A DNA stretch of 35,825 bases from Comamonadaceae bacterium (GTDB taxonomy: Bacteria > Pseudomonadota > Gammaproteobacteria > Burkholderiales > Burkholderiaceae_C): NCBI GenBank assembly GCA_947381325.1, contig CANCUP010000010.1, forward strand, positions 1-35,825, read 5' to 3'. The notes below the pieces were generated by a model. That model did no database searches. It worked only from the letters and a program-made list of their open reading frames with translations, and was not told where the DNA came from. Shown here piece by piece: positions 16,317 to 24,449 of the stretch. Numbering within the stretch: the first letter of the stretch is position 1; every line of letters begins with the position of its first letter. A program made the position numbers and the translations under genes.

Positions 16317-17333
16317 TCACTTGTATTTGCGAACCAAGCCGGCGTAGGTGTCGAAAGCGCCTTTGGCGGCCGCATTTTTGTTGATGATCTCGGTGGCCGT
16401 TTGGTTCACGGTTTTCGAGAAGGTGGCGGCATCGTCGGCCGACAAGCTGATCATTTGGCCCCCGTTTTGGGTCCACACATCGCGCGAGCGTGTGATGTCT
16501 TGCACGCCAAACTCATTGGCAGCCGCTTCGGACTTGGCGGCCTCTTCCATCACGATGGCGCGCAGGTCAGCCGGCAGCTTGTTGAGCCAAGCCTTGTTGC
16601 AAGCGATCACCACAATCAAGGGCCACTGGGGCAATTGTGTTTGGTACTTGGCGGCGTCGTAAAACTTGAGCGCAGAAAACACCGTGCTGGCTGCAATGAA
16701 TCCGTCGATGGCACCGTTTTGCAAGGCAGGCATGACTTCAGACAAGGGCATGGGGACGGGCGAGCCACCCAGCTTTTTGATCGGCTCCATTTGCAAGGGC
16801 GTGCTGAGCACCCGAATTTTTTGGCCATTCAAATCCGCCAAGCTTCGGATGGGTTTGCGCGAGACTAAGTTTTGTGGGCTGTGCATGAACACTGAAATGC
16901 TTTCAATGCCTCGGTTGCCACCAAAGCTGAAAATCAGCTTGCGCATCTCTGGGTCTTGAAAGGCCTTGACGGCATGCGCGGTGTCGTTGATGACGCCAGG
17001 CACATCAAACACTTCAAAGCGTGGGTCTAAGCTGGTGAGAAAACTCGACGCGGTGGCAAAGCACTCTATCGTGCCCATGGCCGTGCCCTCCACCATGCGG
17101 GGGATGGCGCCCAATTGGCTGGCTGGATACAGCTCCACCTTGATGCGGCCTGCGGTGCGGCTTTCGACCGCCGCTTGAAACGACTTCATCCAAAAATGCT
17201 GCACATCGTTGATAGTGGCCGCTGCAACCTTCATCACGATTTGGTTTTGTGCGTTGACCTGCAGCAAGGGGCCGGCGGCGACCGTGCCCGCTGCCAGTGA
17301 CAGCAAGTTGCGGCGTGAGAGGCGTGTGTTCAT
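16317..17333 (-). CDS. TRAP transporter substrate-binding protein (DctP family), Tat-type signal
   Basis: 338 residues. The N-terminus MNTRLSRRNLLSLAAGTVAA has a twin-arginine SRRNLL motif, so export may be by Tat as a folded protein; cleavage is expected after VNA. The body matches DctP receptors: GRIKVELYPASQLG, the carboxylate-binding arginine expected at Arg174 (GQKIRVLS) and the signature PMPLSEVMPALQNGAIDGF. It is the last gene of a minus-strand operon (monooxygenase, small permease, large permease, binding protein), 30 bp after the large permease. The neighbouring gamma-resorcylate decarboxylase suggests an aromatic carboxylate ligand such as 2,6-dihydroxybenzoate (inference). Confidence 0.93.
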   Translation of the reverse strand: MNTRLSRRNLLSLAAGTVAAGPLLQVNAQNQIVMKVAAATINDVQHFWMKSFQAAVESRTAGRIKVELYPASQLGAIPRMVEGTAMGTIECFATASSFLTSLDPRFEVFDVPGVINDTAHAVKAFQDPEMRKLIFSFGGNRGIESISVFMHSPQNLVSRKPIRSLADLNGQKIRVLSTPLQMEPIKKLGGSPVPMPLSEVMPALQNGAIDGFIAASTVFSALKFYDAAKYQTQLPQWPLIVVIACNKAWLNKLPADLRAIVMEEAAKSEAAANEFGVQDITRSRDVWTQNGGQMISLSADDAATFSKTVNQTATEIINKNAAAKGAFDTYAGLVRKYK

Positions 17334-17363
17334 GGTTGTCTCCTGTTGTGATGTGGGAAGGTC

Positions 17364-18638
17364 TCAATAAATCCAGCGCACCATGGCCAGCGACAGCCAA
17401 GGGATGTATGTGATCAGCGCCAACGCGATCAGGTAGAGGTAAATGAACGGCACGATGCCCCGGTAAATCACGGGCAGCGGAAAGCGAAACAGCGATTGGG
17501 TGACAAAGATGTTCAACCCAAACGGTGGGTGAAACATGCCAATGGCCAAATTGGTGGTGATGACGATGCCAAAGTGGACCGGGTCAATGCCCGCCGCTTT
17601 GACCAAGGGCATGAGCAGAGGCGTGAGCACCAAGATGGCCGACAAGGGGTCGATGAAGCAGCCCACCACCAAAAACAGCACATTCAGAGCAAGCAAGATC
17701 ATCCAAGGCGAGAGCTGCCAGCCGCTGACCACATCCACCAAGGTGGCGGGTATTTGGTTGACCGTGAGCAGCCAGCCAAACACATTGGCGCAGGCCACGA
17801 TCAGCAAAATTTGGGCAGTCAGGATGACGGTGCGCGAGGCACAGCCCACGATGTCAGACCAGCTCATGTCCTTGTAAACAAAGCGCGCCACAAAGGCGGC
17901 ATACACACAGGCCAGCGCGGCTGATTCGGTGGGTGACACAAAGCCACCATAGATGCCGCCCAGGATGATGAAAGGCGCGCCCAGTGCCCAGGTGCCGCCC
18001 GCCAGCGCGTGCAGAAATGCAGGCAAGGAGAACGGGTGCCCATCAGAGATGTTGAGCTTGCGTGCCACCCACACCACATACACGGCCAAGATGGCGGCAA
18101 TCACCAAGCCAGGAATGACGCCCGCGGCGTACAGCTTGGGCACTGACTCTGAGGCGGCGGCGGCATAGATGATGAGTGGCACCGAGGGCGGAATGATGAT
18201 GTCGATGGCGCCTACGGCGGTGATCAGGCCGGCGCGAAAGGTGTCGGGGTAGCCGCGTTCTTTGAGGGGCGGCAGCATCAATTGCCCCACGGTGGCCACC
18301 GTGGCTGCGCTGGCGCCAGACATGGCGCCAAAGATGGCCGCTGTTCCCACGGTGGTCAAGGGCAGGCTGCCACGCACCGAGCCGATGCCCGATTGCAGGA
18401 TGTCGACGATGCGTTTGGCCACACTGCCACGACCCATCAGCTCACCCGCGAAGATGAAGAATGGAACCGACAGCAGCGCAAAGCTGTCCACGGCGCCAAA
18501 CATCGTTTGGTGCAAGGCCGTGAGCGGCACATGCATCACGAACAACACGGTGACGGCCGAAGCACTGAGCAGCACCAAGAAGATGGGCATGCCCAGCAGC
18601 AACAAGACCACGGGGAGAAGAGCGAGTGTGTAGGTCAT
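17364..18638 (-). CDS. TRAP transporter large permease (DctM family)
   Basis: 424 residues with about 12 hydrophobic segments. DctM features are LLSVPFFIFAGELMGRG, the SGASAATVATVGQL loop and the IIPPSVPLIIYAAAASESV hairpin. The C-terminal NLAIGMFHPPFGLNIF corresponds to the second hairpin, where most relatives have a TPP element. The start overlaps the stop of the small permease by 4 bp (ATGA at 18635-18638 on the minus strand), showing translational coupling. It is the translocation subunit of the transporter in the gamma-resorcylate cluster. Confidence 0.95.
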   Translation of the reverse strand: MTYTLALLPVVLLLLGMPIFLVLLSASAVTVLFVMHVPLTALHQTMFGAVDSFALLSVPFFIFAGELMGRGSVAKRIVDILQSGIGSVRGSLPLTTVGTAAIFGAMSGASAATVATVGQLMLPPLKERGYPDTFRAGLITAVGAIDIIIPPSVPLIIYAAAASESVPKLYAAGVIPGLVIAAILAVYVVWVARKLNISDGHPFSLPAFLHALAGGTWALGAPFIILGGIYGGFVSPTESAALACVYAAFVARFVYKDMSWSDIVGCASRTVILTAQILLIVACANVFGWLLTVNQIPATLVDVVSGWQLSPWMILLALNVLFLVVGCFIDPLSAILVLTPLLMPLVKAAGIDPVHFGIVITTNLAIGMFHPPFGLNIFVTQSLFRFPLPVIYRGIVPFIYLYLIALALITYIPWLSLAMVRWIY

Positions 18639-19189
18639 GCGTGCGTAGAAGAACCGAGGCGCTGCGCGAGCAGGGTTTTGAGTTCAAGAAGGCTGCACAG
18701 CAGCATGCCGACAAAGCCGACGACCACGCTGAGGTGCGGCAGCCACATCGGAATTTCTGCGGCGTCGCTTTTTTGCTCCATGGTGTAGATCTGGTACGTG
18801 AAGTCTGCAGAGACCCCAACCATCAAGGCGCATGCGCCCAGCATCAGCAAGGCTTCGCCCAGATGGCGCCACCAAGCCCAGCGAGGGCTCAGAGACGCGG
18901 TGAGCACGTCCATGCGCAAATGCGCGCGTCGCATGGCAGCGATGGCCGCACCCACAAAGATCAACCAAATCATGGTGAACACTTGCACTTCGTCGGCGCC
19001 AAGGATGGGTGTGCCAGCCGCGTAGCGACCCGCTGCGCTGGCAAAGTTGAGCAACACCACCAGGATGAAGACCACGCCCGAGATGCGTTCGAGACGGTCC
19101 AACAAGCGATGAAAGCCCAGCGTGTGCGGGGGGTCTTCAGGGGCCGCTGCCGCAACTGGGGTGGAACTTACCTCGGGGTGCTCAGTCAT
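18635..19189 (-). CDS. TRAP transporter small permease (DctQ family)
   Basis: 184 residues. An Ala/Pro-rich cytoplasmic N-terminus (about 1-30) is followed by four hydrophobic segments, including GVVFILVVLLNFASAAGRY and FTMIWLIFVGAAIAAMRRAH. The last resembles the W-F--A-G----R--HL signature of the family. It pairs with the large permease through a 4-bp overlap and lies 60 bp downstream of the monooxygenase gene, so all four minus-strand genes probably form one transcript. Confidence 0.9.
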   Translation of the reverse strand: MTEHPEVSSTPVAAAAPEDPPHTLGFHRLLDRLERISGVVFILVVLLNFASAAGRYAAGTPILGADEVQVFTMIWLIFVGAAIAAMRRAHLRMDVLTASLSPRWAWWRHLGEALLMLGACALMVGVSADFTYQIYTMEQKSDAAEIPMWLPHLSVVVGFVGMLLCSLLELKTLLAQRLGSSTHA

Positions 19190-19249
19190 ATGTCATTCTA
19201 AAAAATGGTGGCGCTCAGCGCATTCGCGTGTTGGCGGTATGGGCCAGGT

Positions 19250-20521
19250 TCAGTACTGGCCTTTGGGTTCGAGGCCGAGGTGGTATTGCCCCACCATGGA
19301 GGAGACAGCATCCCAGTTCAGGCTGATGTGGCGCGCGATCATGTTGGCATCGCGCCACATGCGCTGAAGCGGTTGGTCCAGCATCAGCCCGCCGCCCCCA
19401 ACGCTCGAAAAAAGCCCGTCCACCGCCTGAAGGCACAACTTGGTGGAGAAGGCATGGTCACGTCGGTTGCGAATGCGGGTGGGCACATCGATGATGGTGT
19501 TGGAGGCGGCCATTTGCTCGACCTCTGTGGTGTCGCGGTAGAGCAGCAGCCGCGCTGCATCGACCGACGCATAGGCCTCTGCCAAGCGCGACTGGACGGG
19601 AAAGAACTGGCTCAGGCGGTTGCCGCCGCCGGCCACCGCACCTCGGGTCACGCGGGTGCCGCAAAGCTCTTCAAACACTTCAATGGCACCTTGGGCATTG
19701 CCGAGCATGGGCGACGCCAAGCACACGGGCACAGCCGACAGAAACGGGATGCGGTAGATGGGGTTGGGGTTGACGGCTGCACCCGGTGGGTTGTTCGACG
19801 AGGCCTCGGCAAAGGTGAGCCGCCGATGGGCTGGCACAAACACTGGGGCGTCAATCGCCACTGTTTTAGAACCGGTGCCGGCTTGGCCCATCACGTGCCA
19901 GTTGTCTTCGATGCGCCAATCCGCGCGTGGCACCAACACAAATCCGGCCCCAGGTGAGACACCGCCTGGTTCATCAGGAGGGAACACCACGCCCAAGAGT
20001 GCCCAGTCGGAGTTGTCCACGTTCGAGGCCCAGTGCCACTGGCCTTGAACGGTGTAGCCGCCTTCCACCTTTTCGGCGTGTGCTGCGGGTGCGTACGAGC
20101 CACACATGATGGCGTTGGGGTTCTCGCCCCACACATCTTGCTGAGCCTGCTCAGGGAATGTGCTCAGCGCCCATTGGTGGATGGCGCCCAGCGAGCAGCC
20201 CCAGGCCGATGAGGCGCAGCCTCGCCCGAGCTCGCTGATGACTTCAATGAAGGCGGTGAAGCCGTATTCGTAACCACCAAAGCGCGCGGGTTGCATCAAT
20301 TTGAAAAAACCAGCGTCTCGGAACATGTCGGTGGTCTGGGACGACACGCGGCGGTCTAGTTCGGTTTGGCGTGCCTGTTCGCGCAACATGGGCACCATGT
20401 GTCGTGCAGCATCGGCAATCTGCGTGATGGAGGGCGCACCCGCCACTGGGGAGACGCGACCGGGCGCGTCAAACGGCACGGGGGGAAAGGCCGAGGCGAG
20501 GGGGAATGGATCGCGGTTCAT
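19250..20521 (-). CDS. Group D flavin-dependent monooxygenase (acyl-CoA dehydrogenase fold), candidate resorcinol hydroxylase
   Basis: 423 residues. The fold-typical segments of HsaA/HpaB-C2-like oxygenases are visible: FRDAGFFKLMQPARFGGYE near the N-terminus, the central CASSAWGCSLGAIHQW helix, the beta-domain WHWASNVDNSDWALLG and WHVMGQAGTGSKTV, and the C-terminal DGLFSSVGGGGLMLDQPLQR with MWRDANMIARH. These enzymes use reduced flavin from a separate reductase to hydroxylate phenols. Next to a gamma-resorcylate decarboxylase, the economical reading is resorcinol to hydroxyquinol hydroxylation, like GraD of Rhizobium. No reductase gene is present in the window. It heads the TRAP operon and is divergent from a MarR gene. 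Family is certain, substrate is inferred. Confidence 0.85.
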   Translation of the reverse strand: MNRDPFPLASAFPPVPFDAPGRVSPVAGAPSITQIADAARHMVPMLREQARQTELDRRVSSQTTDMFRDAGFFKLMQPARFGGYEYGFTAFIEVISELGRGCASSAWGCSLGAIHQWALSTFPEQAQQDVWGENPNAIMCGSYAPAAHAEKVEGGYTVQGQWHWASNVDNSDWALLGVVFPPDEPGGVSPGAGFVLVPRADWRIEDNWHVMGQAGTGSKTVAIDAPVFVPAHRRLTFAEASSNNPPGAAVNPNPIYRIPFLSAVPVCLASPMLGNAQGAIEVFEELCGTRVTRGAVAGGGNRLSQFFPVQSRLAEAYASVDAARLLLYRDTTEVEQMAASNTIIDVPTRIRNRRDHAFSTKLCLQAVDGLFSSVGGGGLMLDQPLQRMWRDANMIARHISLNWDAVSSMVGQYHLGLEPKGQY

Positions 20522-20544
20522 GCGCTGGCTCCTTGGCGGTCGTT

Positions 20545-20564
20545 GGGTGACAGCACCGTCACCC
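20545..20564. promoter_or_regulatory. Candidate MarR operator palindrome
   Basis: GGGTGAC-AGCACC-GTCACCC is a perfect 7-bp inverted repeat with a 6-base spacer. It sits 23 bp upstream of the monooxygenase start, in the 161-bp gap shared with the divergent MarR gene. Position and size fit a MarR-type operator; it could also form an RNA hairpin in the leader. The rest of the gap is AT rich. Confidence 0.5.
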
Positions 20565-20682
20565 GATAGAGATGAATTAAATGTGCAAACGCAGATAAAT
20601 AAATCGGGGACTTACCCTTAAGCACGAGGGGATAGACTGATACGATATTTCCACACAAACAAACGCTGGCGCAAGTGAAACC

Positions 20683-21126
20683 ATGAGGCACGACCTGCAA
20701 GAATCTATCCCCTATTTGCTTGCAAGAGCAGGTATCAGGACGGGTCAGGCGTTCACACAAGAGCTCAAGCAGCACAAGCTCACACTCAACGAGTGGCGGG
20801 TGTGCGCCACCTTGCGGCACCAGCCCTCTCAGCGCATTGGGGAGGTGGCAAACCACACCTCCATCGATGCCTCGACTTTGTCGCGCTTGATCGACGCCAT
20901 GATCAAACGCAAGTTGGTGGTGCGCGAGCGCGACAGCGTGGATGCACGCGCGCGCTCCTTGCATCTCACACCCAAGGGCGAAGAGGTGGTGGACCGTGTG
21001 ATTCCTCTGGCGCAACTGTATGAGCGGGTGGCCTTGGCCGGCATGAGCCGCGAGGAGGCGCAGGCCTTGCGCGGCTTCTTGGCGCGCATTTACGACAACA
21101 TGGACATGCTCAACCAACGCGATTGA
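20683..21126 (+). CDS. MarR family transcriptional regulator
   Basis: 147 residues, the standard MarR size. The winged helix-turn-helix covers about residues 30-100: LTLNEWRVCATL, the QRIGEVANHTSIDASTLSRL recognition region, then the wing with RERDSVDARARSLHLTPKG. Helices at both ends would form the dimer. It is transcribed divergently from the monooxygenase-TRAP operon and convergently with the gamma-resorcylate decarboxylase gene. In the Rhizobium gra cluster a MarR-type protein (GraR) occupies a comparable position as far as I recall. It is most likely a repressor released by an aromatic ligand. Confidence 0.9.
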   Translation: MRHDLQESIPYLLARAGIRTGQAFTQELKQHKLTLNEWRVCATLRHQPSQRIGEVANHTSIDASTLSRLIDAMIKRKLVVRERDSVDARARSLHLTPKGEEVVDRVIPLAQLYERVALAGMSREEAQALRGFLARIYDNMDMLNQRD

Positions 21127-21143
21127 GGTTGGGGCTGCGGGCC

Positions 21144-21181
21144 AAAGAAAACCCGCCGAAGTCAACCAAACTTCAGGCGGG
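21144..21181 (-). terminator. Intrinsic terminator of the gamma-resorcylate decarboxylase gene
   Basis: The stem has CCCGCC/GGCGGG plus GAAGT/ACTTC with one bulged base (21152-21162 with 21170-21181) and a 7-base loop. Read on the minus strand it is followed by TTTTCTTT (21151-21144), 21 bases after the decarboxylase stop. It separates that gene from the convergent MarR gene. Confidence 0.75.
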
Positions 21182-21202
21182 CAGGGCGTTGTGGACGCTC
21201 GA

Positions 21203-22183
21203 TCAGATCTTCAACTTGAACAGATCGACGGCGTTGGTGCGCCCAATCTTGAGGCGGTCGGCTTCGCTGATGCTGGCCGCATCGAACCAGTTGCAGGCGT
21301 GGTCCACATTCTCGAATGGCCAGTCGGTAGAGAACAAAACGCGGTCGGCGCCAATTTCCATCATGGCGTCGATCAAGGTTTGTGTGCGGAAGTTGCCCGA
21401 GGTGGTGAGCCAGAAGTTTTGCTGGAAGTAGTCAGACAGTGGTTTTTTGGCGGGGTAGCTCTTGGGGGCTTTGACCCAGCCGTTGCGGTTGTCGACGCGC
21501 CACATGTTGAAGGGCAGGCCTTCGCCCAAGTGGCCGAGCACGATCTTCAAGCCGGGATGGCGGTCAAACAAACCACTGGCCATCAAGCGCAAGGCGTGCA
21601 CCGCTGTTTCTTGGGCAAATGCCCAGGTGGGGCCCATCAGCCAAGGGTGACCGTTGTAGATCTGGGCCCACGACGAAATCGGGTTGCGTGGGTGCAAGTA
21701 AAACGGCGCATCGAGTTGTTCGGCTTTGGCCCAAAAGCCTTCGTACTGAGGCGCGTCGTAATAGACCACGTTCTCAGGCGTGTCGATTTGCGAAAAGCCA
21801 TTGACCAAGGCGCCGCGAAAGCCGTAGTCCTTCATGCAACGCTCCAGTTCTTGCGTGGCCGCGTCGGGGTCTTGCATGGGCAAGGCGGCAAAGCCCTGAA
21901 AACGATTCGGACGCAAAGCCACTTGCTCGGCCAAAAAGTCATTGGCGCGTTTGGCCATCTCAATGGCTTGGCTGCGGTTGTGGATGGCTTGGATGGCGGG
22001 TGCGTTGAGCGACAGGATCATCATCTCCATGCCGTTGTCGTCCATCTCACGCAGACGCCGCTCTTGCATGTCGATCAAGCGGGCGCTGAGTTCGGTCCAG
22101 CTTTCGTCGGCGAGAAAGCCCGCCGAGTCTTGCAGGGTTTCTGGGGTCGCAAAGTGTTCTTCTAAGCCAATTTTTCCTTGCAC
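21203..22183 (-). CDS. graF: Gamma-resorcylate (2,6-dihydroxybenzoate) decarboxylase, amidohydrolase superfamily
   Basis: 326 residues, one less than the Rhizobium enzyme as I remember it. Reversible non-oxidative decarboxylation of 2,6-dihydroxybenzoate to resorcinol. The zinc/manganese ligands known for that enzyme fall at identical positions here: Glu8 and His10 (GLEEHF), His164 (FYLHPRNP) and Asp287 (FSTDWPFEN), with the catalytic His218 (GHLGEG). Long stretches such as GPTWAFAQETAVHALRLMAS match the family. The start is GTG at 22183, with an ideal AGGAGA six bases upstream. Other ACMSD-like decarboxylases (salicylate, 5-carboxyvanillate) are less likely because of this close residue match. 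Confidence 0.88.
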   Translation of the reverse strand: MQGKIGLEEHFATPETLQDSAGFLADESWTELSARLIDMQERRLREMDDNGMEMMILSLNAPAIQAIHNRSQAIEMAKRANDFLAEQVALRPNRFQGFAALPMQDPDAATQELERCMKDYGFRGALVNGFSQIDTPENVVYYDAPQYEGFWAKAEQLDAPFYLHPRNPISSWAQIYNGHPWLMGPTWAFAQETAVHALRLMASGLFDRHPGLKIVLGHLGEGLPFNMWRVDNRNGWVKAPKSYPAKKPLSDYFQQNFWLTTSGNFRTQTLIDAMMEIGADRVLFSTDWPFENVDHACNWFDAASISEADRLKIGRTNAVDLFKLKI

Positions 22184-22286
22184 GGTTTGTCTCCTGGTGG
22201 TTTTGAGTGAGCGCTGAGTTTAGGCGGCACAGAAAGACTGAGCGACAAAATCCAGCGACGAGCCGGCGCATTGTGGCCCATGTGTT

Positions 22287-24386
22287 TCAGCGGCGCATGT
22301 TGGCGGCGGCTGTTTCTGCGCTGGCGTCTGAGGCCCGTTTGGCAAATTCAGCGCGCAAGGCCTTGAGCTTTTCGCGCGGATCTTCTTTGACGGTGGTTTT
22401 GTCCAAAGCCATTTCCGCAATGAAGCGACTCGGTTGTGCCGCAATCATGTCGCGGCCTTTTTTGCGGCGCCGCGTCCAACTCACCGACAGGCTGCGTTGC
22501 GCCCGTGTGATGCCCACATACATCAGACGGCGTTCTTCTTGCAAACGCAGCGCGATGTTCTCGTTGGTGTGCTCGGTGCCTGGCTCGTCGTCGAGCCGAA
22601 ACGGCAGCATGCCCTCGGTCACACCCACCAGCATGACGTGCGGCCACTCCAAGCCTTTGGCGGCATGTAGGGTGGAGAGCGTGACCACGTTTTGGTCTTT
22701 TTCGCGCTCCGTGAGGGTGGACAGCAGCGCAATGGTTTGCGCCACCTCCAACAAGTGTTTGGTCTCGCCGCTCAGCGTCACGCCTGCGGCGTCGTCGACC
22801 TCGCCGCCACAGCGTTGCGCCATCCAGTCGCAAAACTCCATCACGTTGGTCCAACGCGAGGCGGCCACTTGCTCGCTGTCTTCGGCGTCGTAGAGGTGTT
22901 TTTCGTAGTCGATGTCTTTGAGCCAATCGGTCAAAAAGCTGCGTGCGGCCTCGGCGCCATGGGTGTGGCGCGCGCGAAACTCCAGGTCGTTCACATAGCG
23001 ACCAAATTCGTGCAGGCTGCCCAAGGCGCGTGCGTTGAGCACCGACGACAAGCTGCTGCTGAACAAAGCCTCAAACAAGCTGAGTTTGTATTGGCTCGCG
23101 AACACGCCCAGGCTTTGCAAGGTTTGGTGGCCAATGCCGCGTTTGGGGGTGGTGACCGAGCGCAAGAACGCCGGGTCGTCGTCGTTGTTGACCCACAGCC
23201 GCAGCCAAGCGCACAGGTCGCGAATTTCGGCGCGGTCAAAGAAGCTTTGTCCGCCCGATACCTTGTACGGAATTTGCGCTTTGCGCAGGGCTTTTTCAAA
23301 AATGCGTGCCTGGTGGTTGGCGCGGTAGAGCACCGCAAAGTCTTTGAGCTCGCGGTGCTGTGCGCCCTCACCTGCCACTTCGTGGCCAGCACGCAGCGAC
23401 TGGATGCGCGCCACCACGCGCTCGGCTTCGTGTTCTTCGTTGTCGGCGTCGACCACGCGCACGGGCTCGCCCTCGCCAAGTTCGGAGAACAGGGTTTTGG
23501 GAAACAGCTTGGGGTTGGGCTCGATCACGTTGTTGGCCGCACGCAAGATGGCACTGGTGGAGCGGTAGTTTTGCTCGAGCTTGATGACTTTGAGCTTGGG
23601 AAAGTCTTGCGGCAGGCGCTTGAGGTTGTCGAGCGTGGCGCCGCGCCAGCCGTAGATGGACTGGTCGTCGTCGCCCACGGCTGTGAAACGCGCGTTGCTG
23701 CCCACCAGGCACTTGAGCACTTCGTATTGGGTGGCGTTGGTGTCTTGGTATTCGTCCACCAGCACATGGCCGAGTTGGGCTTGCCACTTGAGGCGAACTT
23801 CTTCGTGGTTTTGCAGCAGCTTGAGGGGCAAGCCAATCAGATCGTCAAAGTCCACGCTTTGGTAGGCCGTGAGGCGTTCTTCGTAACGCGCCATGATTTT
23901 GGCGATGGTGCGTTCGTCGTCGTCCTTGGCGATGCTTTCGGCTTGCGCTGCAGTGAGCCCCATGTTTTTCCACAAGCTGATGGTCCACTGCCATTGGCGT
24001 GCGGTGGCGGCATCGGTGGTGCCGCCCGCGTCTTTCAAGATGCCGGTGACGTCGGCGCTGTCCATGATGCTGAATTGCGGTTTGAGCCCCATGACAGCGC
24101 CGTCTTGACGCAGCATGCGCACACCGATTGCGTGAAAGGTGCATATGACCACGTCTTTGGCGGCTTTGCCGATCAGCTGTTTGGCGCGCTCACGCATTTC
24201 GGTGGCGGCTTTGTTGGTGAAGGTGATGGCGGCAATGCGCTGAGGCTCGAGCCCCGCTTGGATGAGGCGGCCAATTTTGTGGGTGATCACACGCGTTTTG
24301 CCCGAACCCGCACCCGCAAGAACCAAACAAGGACCGTGCAAGAAATTCACGGCTTCTTGTTGCGCGAGATTGAGGCCAGCAGACAT
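22287..24386 (-). CDS. rep: ATP-dependent DNA helicase Rep (UvrD/Rep superfamily 1A)
   Basis: A 3'-5' helicase that removes roadblocks ahead of replication forks and helps restart. The open frame reaches 24458, but MSAGLNLAQQEAV at 24386 is the normal opening (699 residues), and the extension would overlap the divergent AEC gene. Motifs in order: Walker A AGAGSGKTR (about 24-32), Ia TFTNKAATEM, II LVDEYQDTN, III GDDDQSIYGWRGA, IV KLEQNYRST, V TLHAAKGLEWPHVMLVG, VI YVGITRAQRS. Phrases such as RVFEK-like RIFEKALRK and NTPKR-like TTPKRGIG favour Rep over UvrD/PcrA. No defect is visible. Confidence 0.93.
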   Translation of the reverse strand: MSAGLNLAQQEAVNFLHGPCLVLAGAGSGKTRVITHKIGRLIQAGLEPQRIAAITFTNKAATEMRERAKQLIGKAAKDVVICTFHAIGVRMLRQDGAVMGLKPQFSIMDSADVTGILKDAGGTTDAATARQWQWTISLWKNMGLTAAQAESIAKDDDERTIAKIMARYEERLTAYQSVDFDDLIGLPLKLLQNHEEVRLKWQAQLGHVLVDEYQDTNATQYEVLKCLVGSNARFTAVGDDDQSIYGWRGATLDNLKRLPQDFPKLKVIKLEQNYRSTSAILRAANNVIEPNPKLFPKTLFSELGEGEPVRVVDADNEEHEAERVVARIQSLRAGHEVAGEGAQHRELKDFAVLYRANHQARIFEKALRKAQIPYKVSGGQSFFDRAEIRDLCAWLRLWVNNDDDPAFLRSVTTPKRGIGHQTLQSLGVFASQYKLSLFEALFSSSLSSVLNARALGSLHEFGRYVNDLEFRARHTHGAEAARSFLTDWLKDIDYEKHLYDAEDSEQVAASRWTNVMEFCDWMAQRCGGEVDDAAGVTLSGETKHLLEVAQTIALLSTLTEREKDQNVVTLSTLHAAKGLEWPHVMLVGVTEGMLPFRLDDEPGTEHTNENIALRLQEERRLMYVGITRAQRSLSVSWTRRRKKGRDMIAAQPSRFIAEMALDKTTVKEDPREKLKALRAEFAKRASDASAETAAANMRR

Positions 24387-24449
24387 GCGTGTGAGTGAGA
24401 AGGCAAAGCGGGCAATGATACCGGTGCACTTCGCGGGCAAAATACCCGG

